Part shown: positions 1 through 5,118 of the stretch, piece after piece | How the letters are laid out: every line of letters begins with the position of its first letter | Position numbering within the stretch: the first letter of the stretch is position 1 | Assembly: GCA_002793635.1 (NCBI GenBank) | Contig: PFEM01000034.1 | Span: forward strand, 1 to 9,595 | Direction of reading: 5' to 3' | DNA from: Candidatus Shapirobacteria bacterium CG10_big_fil_rev_8_21_14_0_10_48_15 | Lineage (GTDB): Bacteria; Patescibacteriota; Microgenomatia; PFEM01 | DNA length: 9,595 nt | The notes under the pieces: generated by a model | What the model saw: the letters and a program-made list of their open reading frames with translations, nothing else | Database searches by the model: none | Told to the model about the DNA's origin: nothing | Position numbers and translations under genes: made by a program

Positions 1-45
1 TGTATCGAAGATGGTTACTGTTTCCAACACCGATGCTGTTTCCAC
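1..45 (-). CDS. 5' end of an unidentified protein gene, cut by the left edge
   Basis: A GTG codon at 45-43 is preceded by a near-ideal Shine-Dalgarno sequence, AGGAGGG at 56-50, with 5 bases between AGGAGG and the start. The frame stays open to the window edge and reads METASVLETVTIFDT. These 15 residues match no family I recognise, and they show no signal peptide or membrane character. The gene lies downstream of the AI-2E-family gene on the same strand, but a 240-base gap suggests it is transcribed separately. An in-frame GTG at 111-109 is an alternative start, but it has no ribosome binding site. The call rests only on the binding site, its spacing and the open frame. Confidence 0.5.
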   Translation of the reverse strand, partial: METASVLETVTIFDT

Positions 46-285
46 CTTGCCCTCCTGTACAAAAGAACACGCACCACCCCGAGTGGGTAGCGGCTTAGAT
101 ACTATTAACACTATTAAATAATGCCCAAGACGCTACCCACTCGGCAAGCGGCTACTTCCTGCAAACTATCAAAGTACGAAAGCAACGGGCTTCTACTTAA
201 TTTAACAAAATAATGATATTACAAACCAGAAGAAAAATCAATATTATAAGATAATAACATCAAAGCGGGCGAGGGCCAGTGACTT
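46..285. other. Intergenic region with a long inverted repeat
   Basis: This 240-base gap lies between the end of the AI-2E-family gene and the probable start of the leftmost gene. I see no convincing gene in it. Plus-strand frame 2 is open from base 2 to a stop at 119-121, but it has no visible start and no recognisable motif. The region holds a 14-bp inverted repeat (79-92 with 131-144). On the minus strand it also holds a perfect TATAAT at 248-243, without a matching -35 box. It is more AT-rich at 180-260 than the neighbouring genes. It most likely forms the promoter and leader of the leftmost gene. Confidence 0.5.
79..144. repeat. 14-bp perfect inverted repeat with a 38-base loop
   Basis: CCGAGTGGGTAGCG at 79-92 is exactly complementary to CGCTACCCACTCGG at 131-144. 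The loop contains a 9-bp near-perfect tandem (ACTATTAAC at 101-109, ACTATTAAA at 110-118). Neither strand has a run of T directly after the stem, so it is not a standard intrinsic terminator. On the minus strand the stem ends 23 bases before the AGGAGG site of the leftmost gene, so it would form in that gene's mRNA leader. The loop also carries TAGATAC, a heptamer found in the linker of two other hairpin elements in this window. Confidence 0.65.
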
Positions 286-1272
286 TTACTGACTTGGGGC
301 CTTCAATTCTTCCAGGATGACGCGGACGAGGATAAAAAAGGGAATCGCCAAAATAATGCCCAGCAGGCCAGCTAAATTGGCGCCGATGGCCAGGGAAATA
401 ATCACTGCCAGCGGCCTGATCCCCACCCCTCGCGCCATGATCTGGGGCACAATCAAGCTATTTTCCACTTGCTGAACCAAAAAATAAAAGGCCGCCACGG
501 TCAGGGCCATCAGCGGTGAAATCGCCAAACCCGCCAGGACCGCCGGCAAGGCCGCCAACGTCGGCCCCAGATTAGGAACAATTTCCAACAATCCCGCCAA
601 AATCGCCAAGGGCAAGGCAAACTCAAAACCAAGCAAGCGCAAACCAATGTAAGTCACCACCCCTACAATCAGCATCAATGCCAGCTGCGCCCTCACCCAG
701 CCACCCAAACGGTGTTCCAGCCGGTCAACAAAAGCCCGGGCCCGGTCAACGCCGTCGCCGCCAAACAAAATCGCCAAATAACGATCCAGATGCTGACGCT
801 CAATCAAGAGGTAAAAAGTGATCACCATCACCACCAAGAAAGCGGTCAAGCTGCCAAAAATACTGGCGGTGATCTTTAACAAATTGGCGGGAATCGAACC
901 CCACTGGTTAAGTTGCGAATTGATCACGTTTTGGTCAATCATCGACAGCTGACCGCCCAGGCGAAGGGCTTCCAAATACTCCGGCAAGCGGCTAATTAAA
1001 CTGGCCGTCTGCTCGATTAACACCGGGATCACCCCGGCAATCGCCAAGCCAAAAATCAAAAAAATCAATAAATAAATCATGACGACCGCCAGCGCCCGGG
1101 GAACACGAATCTGCTCCAACTTCCTCACTGTCGGGTTTAAAGCGGACATCAGAATCAACGCAATAAACATCAGCACCAAAATTTGCCTGATTTGATAAAG
1201 CAAGACTAGCGACAGCAAAAAGACGACGGCGAAGATAATCGTGCGGTGGGAAATCTCAATTTTATGAGGCAT
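286..1272 (-). CDS. AI-2E/PerM-family (UPF0118) membrane transporter
   Basis: This is a 328-residue integral membrane protein of the AI-2E transporter (PerM/UPF0118) family. Members are inner-membrane proteins variously linked to autoinducer-2 export or ion transport, and the substrate cannot be told from sequence. Two hydrophobic stretches open the protein (about residues 10-50), followed by another near 60-85. A polar middle segment comes next, then further membrane spans. The C-terminal family signatures are visible: EIVPNLGPTLAALPAVL, then QQVENSLIVPQIMARGVGI and a glycine-rich final span. I chose ATG 1272-1270 (MPHKIEISHRT) because upstream codons read through miaA in another frame and look unlike the family. 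This start overlaps the end of miaA by 11 bases and has no Shine-Dalgarno site, so translation is probably coupled to miaA. It is the last gene of the run. Confidence 0.87.
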   Translation of the reverse strand: MPHKIEISHRTIIFAVVFLLSLVLLYQIRQILVLMFIALILMSALNPTVRKLEQIRVPRALAVVMIYLLIFLIFGLAIAGVIPVLIEQTASLISRLPEYLEALRLGGQLSMIDQNVINSQLNQWGSIPANLLKITASIFGSLTAFLVVMVITFYLLIERQHLDRYLAILFGGDGVDRARAFVDRLEHRLGGWVRAQLALMLIVGVVTYIGLRLLGFEFALPLAILAGLLEIVPNLGPTLAALPAVLAGLAISPLMALTVAAFYFLVQQVENSLIVPQIMARGVGIRPLAVIISLAIGANLAGLLGIILAIPFFILVRVILEELKAPSQ

Positions 1273-2239
1273 TTTGGGCAAGCCATCGGTTAACATAAGC
1301 TTCTGCTTTATCTTGCCATTTATTCCGGCGGATGTCAAACCACTTAATGCGCCGGTCACGCTTAAACCAAGTCACCTGACGGCGGGCGTAAGCATGCTCG
1401 GCAGACTGCCAGCGCCGGAGCGCCTGCTGGCGGCTGACTCGACCGGCGAAAAAGTCCTGCCATTGCTGATAGCCAATGGTGACGCCCAAAACCGAATTTT
1501 GACCGTATTTTTTAAATAATCGCTTAGCTTCTTGCTCGGCGCCGACGGCCACCCTTTGCTCAACACGCCTATCAATTTGCTGGTATAAAAACGGGAATGG
1601 CGCGGTCAAACCGATGAAGAGCTGATCAGATTTCACCCCTCTGGGGGGTGAGCCCCTCACGCCCCAGAGGGGTTGCCGATGGCTGGCGATTTCCAATGCC
1701 CGAATCAGGCGACGGGGATTTTGGCGATCGGAAGCATTCATCTGCCGCCACTTTTGGGGATCAAGTTGCTGCAAATCCTTGGCCAGTTTCGCCACCGGAT
1801 AATTTGCCAACTTGCCGCGTAACAGCCAGTCGGGCTTAATATTAATAGTGTCCACCCCGTCTACTAAGGCGCGGAGATAAAAACCGGTGCCGCCCACCAA
1901 AAGCGGCCGTTTCCCCCGCCGCCAAATATCTTCAACAACCGCTCGGGCGCAGGCAACATAGTCGGCCACGTTGAAACGGTAATCGGGCCGGGCAAGGTCA
2001 TACAACCAAACCCTGATCCCATTGATCAAATAGTAACCTAGCCGAAAATTATTCTTGGAAAATTGAAAATGGAAAATTGAAAATTTATTTGTGTCCTTGC
2101 CGGTGATAATGTCCATCTCCCGATAAACTTGCCGGGAATCGGCCGAAATGATCTCGCCCTGAAACTTTTTGGCCAAGCGAATTCCCAAAGCAGTTTTGCC
2201 GGTCGCGGTCGGCCCGCCAATCACCAACAACCTCTCCAT
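1262..2239 (-). CDS. miaA: tRNA dimethylallyltransferase MiaA
   Basis: MiaA transfers a dimethylallyl group from DMAPP to N6 of A37 in tRNAs that read codons starting with U, giving i6A37, the substrate of MiaB. The 325-residue protein has the P-loop GPTATGKT (about residues 9-16), ADSRQVYREMDI (about 33-44, tRNA/DMAPP site region), LLVGGTGFYLRAL, and the C-terminal YARRQVTWFKRD signature. ATG 2239-2237 is preceded by AGGAGG with 9 bases between, and it starts 4 bases after the stop of the PurF-like gene. Two insertions interrupt the family pattern: an AT-rich segment after TGKD encoded over a 14-bp tandem repeat (2057-2084), and a segment around WGVRGSPPRGVK encoded by a large DNA palindrome (1636-1672). 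Neither insertion breaks the frame or removes a catalytic motif, so the enzyme is probably active. Confidence 0.95.
   Translation of the reverse strand: MERLLVIGGPTATGKTALGIRLAKKFQGEIISADSRQVYREMDIITGKDTNKFSIFHFQFSKNNFRLGYYLINGIRVWLYDLARPDYRFNVADYVACARAVVEDIWRRGKRPLLVGGTGFYLRALVDGVDTINIKPDWLLRGKLANYPVAKLAKDLQQLDPQKWRQMNASDRQNPRRLIRALEIASHRQPLWGVRGSPPRGVKSDQLFIGLTAPFPFLYQQIDRRVEQRVAVGAEQEAKRLFKKYGQNSVLGVTIGYQQWQDFFAGRVSRQQALRRWQSAEHAYARRQVTWFKRDRRIKWFDIRRNKWQDKAEAYVNRWLAQNAS
1636..1672. repeat. 37-base palindrome inside miaA
   Basis: The left arm (1636-1652) and right arm (1656-1672) are complementary at 16 of 17 positions around a 3-base centre; the one mismatch is G1647 opposite G1661. Each arm also contains its own small hairpin (CCCC-TCT-GGGG and CCCC-AGA-GGGG), so a cruciform or a two-hairpin form is possible. 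It lies fully within the miaA reading frame and encodes roughly WGVRGSPPRG between the RALEI motif and the FIGL motif. Its double-hairpin layout resembles the elements at 4724-4770, 7981-8022 and 8831-8877, though it is more GC-rich. Confidence 0.8.
2057..2084. repeat. Two exact copies of a 14-bp AT-rich tandem repeat in miaA
   Basis: GGAAAATTGAAAAT occurs at 2057-2070 and again at 2071-2084. The unit is not a multiple of three, so the two copies are read in different frames. They encode part of the segment NKFSIFHFQFSKNNF, which lies between TGKD and LGYYLING of MiaA and looks like an insertion compared with the usual family sequence. Confidence 0.9.
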
Positions 2240-2243
2240 GCGG

Positions 2244-3644
2244 CTAAGCCTCCTGACCATTCCAACAAAAAAGGCACAGCCGGTTTCGGGGCAAACCAAT
2301 CGCTTTGACCATTTCTTTGATGCTTTGGTAGCGCAACGACGTGGCGCCTAACTCCTGGCAGATCGTCTTGATCATTTTTTGGTATTCCGGCGTGGTTTCA
2401 TCAAGGAGCTTGGCCACAGGAATTTTTTTGCCGGCTGAACCGTAAGCCTTTTTAATCGCCCGCCGGGCCGCCAGCTCTTTTCTGGTCCTGGTCGACAAGC
2501 AGTAGCGGCAAGGAAACAGCAGGGGTGGGCAAGCAATCCGGACATGAATGGCCTTGGCCCCATCATGCCAGAGCTTTTCCAGCGCTTGATTTTTTAGCTG
2601 CGTCCCCCGGACAATCGAATCGTCGCAAATCACAATGCTTTTGCCGGCAATCACGTCTTTGATCGGGATTAACTTCATCTTGGCCACCTGGTCTCTGATT
2701 TGCTGCGAGGGCGGGGTGTAACTGCGACCATAGCCACTGGTATATTTGACCAACGGCCGGCGGTAAGGAATTCCGGAAGCTTGAGCGTAACCCAAAGCAT
2801 GGGCAATGCCCGAATCCGGCACGCCCGTCACCAAATCCGCCTTAATTTTGTCCCGCTTAGCCAAGTTAATGCCGCAACGCTCTCTGACCGCTTCCACCGC
2901 CACGCCATCATAACTAGACGCCGGATAACCAGTATAAATCCACAGGAAGGCACAAATTTTTTCCTGAAGCCTGCCCGACCGCTTCTCTTGAAGACCATTC
3001 TTGGTTAACAAAACAATTTCCCCGGGCAGTAGTTCTTTAACCGGAGTAAATCCCAAATTAGGGAAAGCGCAAGTTTCTGAAGCCACCACCCAAGTCCGAC
3101 TCTTTTGACCAATGATCAAAGGGGTGCGTCCCCAGTGATCCCGAGCCGCATAAACACCTTCATTGCCTAAAACCAGCAGCGACACCGACCCCCTGACTTT
3201 GGCAAGCACAGAGGTAATGCCGGCAACGATATCTTTTTTCTGGGCAATCAACTTGCCCACCACTTCCGTGGAATTAATCACCCCCGCGCTTAATTCGGAA
3301 AAACTGCCTCCTTGACTTTTAATTTCTGCAACCAGTTCGTTTTTGTTTTCCAAAAGGCCATTGGTCACCAAGGCAAAATTGCCAAAAGAAGAAGCAATAA
3401 TAATCGGCTGGGGGTTGGAATCACTAATCACACCCAGACCCATGGTTCCCTTCATCTTGGGCAATTCTTCAATAAATTTTGACTTAAACTGGGAAGTGCT
3501 AATATCGTGGATACTGCGCTGTAAGCGACTGTTCAGTACCACCATTCCGGCTTTTTGGGTTCCTAAATGGGAATGATAATCAGTACCATAAAAAAGGGTT
3601 TGAACACAATCACGCCGGCTGACTACCCCAAAAAGCCCACTCAT
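2244..3644 (-). CDS. purF: PurF-like amidophosphoribosyltransferase with a degenerate glutaminase site
   Basis: This 466-residue protein has the PurF layout: an N-terminal class-II glutaminase domain (about 1-225) and a C-terminal phosphoribosyltransferase domain. True PurF makes 5-phosphoribosylamine from PRPP and glutamine, the first step of purine synthesis. The PRPP motif is intact (ICDDSIVRGTQ, about 339-349), as are GVPDSGIAHALGYA (about 274-287) and MKL (323-325). Cysteines 231, 379, 457 and 460 sit where Bacillus-type PurF binds its 4Fe-4S cluster; 372 and 382 are extra. In the glutaminase half the nucleophile is replaced: the protein starts M-S-G-L-F-G where PurF has Cys-Gly. The glutamine-binding R-Y-x-T motif is missing (GLGVISDS, 69-76) and the S-D-x-E motif reads N-S-T-E (124-127). 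Only Asn-Gly (95-96) survives. The gene sits 3 bases after miaB and 4 before miaA. Glutamine-dependent activity is doubtful. Confidence 0.85.
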   Translation of the reverse strand: MSGLFGVVSRRDCVQTLFYGTDYHSHLGTQKAGMVVLNSRLQRSIHDISTSQFKSKFIEELPKMKGTMGLGVISDSNPQPIIIASSFGNFALVTNGLLENKNELVAEIKSQGGSFSELSAGVINSTEVVGKLIAQKKDIVAGITSVLAKVRGSVSLLVLGNEGVYAARDHWGRTPLIIGQKSRTWVVASETCAFPNLGFTPVKELLPGEIVLLTKNGLQEKRSGRLQEKICAFLWIYTGYPASSYDGVAVEAVRERCGINLAKRDKIKADLVTGVPDSGIAHALGYAQASGIPYRRPLVKYTSGYGRSYTPPSQQIRDQVAKMKLIPIKDVIAGKSIVICDDSIVRGTQLKNQALEKLWHDGAKAIHVRIACPPLLFPCRYCLSTRTRKELAARRAIKKAYGSAGKKIPVAKLLDETTPEYQKMIKTICQELGATSLRYQSIKEMVKAIGLPRNRLCLFCWNGQEA

Positions 3645-3647
3645 AGT

Positions 3648-4712
3648 TTAGATCTTACCACGATTAATTAAAGCTTCTAAAACCTGCCAGCGGCGCTTTT
3701 TTTCGGCCGGGGTGACGTCGTCGGCCAACCGAAAAGCCGCGGTGCCGGGACGCGGCGAATAACGGGCAATATAGGCTTGGTTAAAACCTACCTGCCGGCA
3801 CAAGGCCACGGTCCGCGCAAACTGCGCCCGGGTTTCTCCCGGAAAACCGACAATAATGTCCGTACTGAGGCGGATCTCCGGAATGGCCCGCCTGATCTTG
3901 GCCACCAGCTGACGGTACGCGGCGGCGGTGTAGGGCCGATTCATTTTTTTTAAAATCACGTCGTCACCGGACTGGACCGGCAAATGCAACTGCCGGTCCA
4001 CTTTGGGACCGCGCATCGCCGCAATAATCTCATCGGTTAAATCCCACGGATTGGAGGTCAAAAAAGCAATTTTTTGGAGCCGATTGATTGTCTGCAACCG
4101 TCGCAGCAGGGCCGCAAAATCAGGCTGATAACTATTAACGTTTTGGCCTAACAAAGTCACTGCCTTCGCACCCTGCTTGACCAGTGCCTCGACTTCCGTA
4201 ACAAGGGCGTCAAGCGGCCGGCTGACCTCCGCGCCGCGCGCATAGGGCACCACGCAATAAGTGCAAAAATGATTGCAGCCTTCCATAATCGGCACCAACA
4301 CCTCGGCTGGGCAGGGACGCGTGACGGGTAACGGGTAATCACCCACCAACTCTGAAATCGTTTTGAACTCCTTGACTTGGGGCAGCCGGTTTTTGAGCTG
4401 GGTCAGGGTGTAACGACGGCGCTTGCCCCGTGCCGAACCAACCATGCAACCGGTCAGAATAACTTTTGGCTGATAACTTTTGGCTGATAACTTAGCCAGC
4501 TTTTCAACCAGACCAAAAACGCGATTTTCGGCGGCCTCGCGCACCGAACAAGTGTTGATCACCACCACTGTGGCCTGATCAATTTGGGAGGTAAGCCGAT
4601 GACCCTGACCGGTTAAAGCCGCCGCCAGCCGTTGCGAATCCGCCTCGTTCATCTGGCAACCGAAAGTTTTAATGAAATAAATTTGCGATTTCACCAACGT
4701 ATTATACCGCAT
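3648..4712 (-). CDS. miaB: tRNA-2-methylthio-N6-dimethylallyladenosine synthase MiaB, without TRAM domain
   Basis: MiaB is a radical-SAM methylthiotransferase that adds a methylthio group at C2 of i6A37 in tRNA. The N-terminal domain has its three cluster cysteines: C19 (TFGCQMN), C55 (NTCSVRE) and C89 (LTGCM). The radical-SAM CxxxCxxC motif is C146, C150 and C153 in GCNHFCTYC, followed by VPYARGAEVSRP. LPVQSGDD, TDIIVGFPGET and YSPRPGT are also typical. The protein ends at residue 354, just after the helix EKKRRWQVLEALINRGKI, where the family normally continues into a TRAM RNA-binding domain of some 60-70 residues. A 14-bp tandem repeat lies in the coding region near residues 74-84. ATG 4712 is annotated; GTG 4694-4692 (MKSQIYFIKTFGC) is a plausible alternative, lying just after a TATAAT. 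It is followed after 3 bases by the PurF-like gene. Confidence 0.92.
   Translation of the reverse strand: MRYNTLVKSQIYFIKTFGCQMNEADSQRLAAALTGQGHRLTSQIDQATVVVINTCSVREAAENRVFGLVEKLAKLSAKSYQPKVILTGCMVGSARGKRRRYTLTQLKNRLPQVKEFKTISELVGDYPLPVTRPCPAEVLVPIMEGCNHFCTYCVVPYARGAEVSRPLDALVTEVEALVKQGAKAVTLLGQNVNSYQPDFAALLRRLQTINRLQKIAFLTSNPWDLTDEIIAAMRGPKVDRQLHLPVQSGDDVILKKMNRPYTAAAYRQLVAKIRRAIPEIRLSTDIIVGFPGETRAQFARTVALCRQVGFNQAYIARYSPRPGTAAFRLADDVTPAEKKRRWQVLEALINRGKI
4461..4488. repeat. Two exact copies of a 14-bp tandem repeat in miaB
   Basis: AACTTTTGGCTGAT occurs at 4461-4474 and 4475-4488, followed by a partial third copy (AACTT). It encodes part of KLSAKSYQPKV between the second and third cluster cysteines of MiaB. 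The unit length is not divisible by three, so gain or loss of one copy would shift the frame. Confidence 0.9.
4701..4706 (-). promoter_or_regulatory. Possible -10 box at the start of miaB
   Basis: A perfect TATAAT is read on the minus strand at 4706-4701, inside the first codons of the annotated miaB frame. I find no good -35 hexamer at 16-18 bases (the best is CTGGAG), and it is not an extended -10. If it is functional, transcription would begin close to the GTG at 4694, giving an almost leaderless miaB mRNA. Confidence 0.25.
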
Positions 4713-4723
4713 CCAATTCTATC

Positions 4724-4770
4724 TCCAGAGGTGCATACCCAATTCCACCTTAGAGGTGGTAGTTGCACTA
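4724..4770 (-). repeat. Double-hairpin element, copy 1, starting at the HU stop codon
   Basis: Read on the minus strand, this begins with the TAG stop of the HU gene. It continues through the hairpin CCACCT-CTA-AGGTGG to a second, weaker CACCT...GG segment. It matches the copy at 8877-8831 at 38 of 47 positions with no gap, including one 22-base identical block covering the hairpin. There is no T-run after the hairpin, so it is not a standard intrinsic terminator. Confidence 0.75.
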
Positions 4771-5040
4771 CCGAACGGCTCTTTTAAGCGGCTTGCCGGG
4801 AGAAAACCTTGGGGCGCGGTGAGAATGAATCATGGTGCGCTGACCGGTACCGGGAATCGTCACCGGCTTGTCTTTGACCCGCACCACCTTAAAAGTGCCA
4901 AACCCGGAAAGCATCACTTTTTCACCCTTTTTTAAGGCTTTGGCCACTTCGTCCAAAAAAGTGTCGATCGACTCTTGAGCCGCTTTTCTGGTCAAATGGG
5001 CTTTGGTAGCCACCAGGCTCATCAGCTGATTTTTGGTCAT
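4768..5040 (-). CDS. hup: HU-family DNA-binding protein
   Basis: This 90-residue nucleoid protein of the HU/IHF family binds and bends DNA as a dimer. It begins MTKNQLMSLVATKAHLTRKAA and has the family hallmark GFGTFKVV near residues 46-53, followed by the DNA-grasping beta arm and the C-terminal FSPGKPLKRAV. The arm tip, usually R-N-P-x-T-G, reads T-I-P-G-T-G, so the intercalating proline is kept but the Arg-Asn before it is not. The start is decided by AAGGAG, 5 bases before ATG 5040-5038; upstream in-frame codons are unlike the family. The gene has its own promoter (TTGACA at 5107-5102) in the gap after rny, which suggests expression independent of the recA run. The TAG stop is the first codon of a repeat element. 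Confidence 0.93.
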   Translation of the reverse strand: MTKNQLMSLVATKAHLTRKAAQESIDTFLDEVAKALKKGEKVMLSGFGTFKVVRVKDKPVTIPGTGQRTMIHSHRAPRFSPGKPLKRAVR

Positions 5041-5078
5041 AAACTCTCCTTCCCGAGCAGAAGTAACCTCGCAATTTA

Positions 5079-5107
5079 AAAGTAGCACCCCGAAGCTATT
5101 TTGTCAA
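5079..5107 (-). promoter_or_regulatory. Sigma-70-type promoter of the HU gene
   Basis: On the minus strand, a consensus -35 TTGACA (5107-5102) is followed after exactly 17 bases by TACTTT (5084-5079). That -10 hexamer keeps the conserved T-A and final T of TATAAT. It lies in the short gap between the rny stop and the HU start. The predicted transcript would begin near 5072, giving a leader of about 30 bases with the AAGGAG site. Confidence 0.6.
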
Positions 5108-5118
5108 GAAATACCTAA

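Noticed and set aside
243..248. TATAAT on the minus strand as promoter of the leftmost gene
   Set aside because: No acceptable -35 box is found at 16-18 bases, and the surrounding sequence is very AT-rich, so the hexamer could be chance. It is mentioned only in the intergenic entry.
2700..3008. 102-codon plus-strand open frame opposite the PurF-like gene
   Set aside because: It is antisense to the conserved phosphoribosyltransferase domain and has no independent support.
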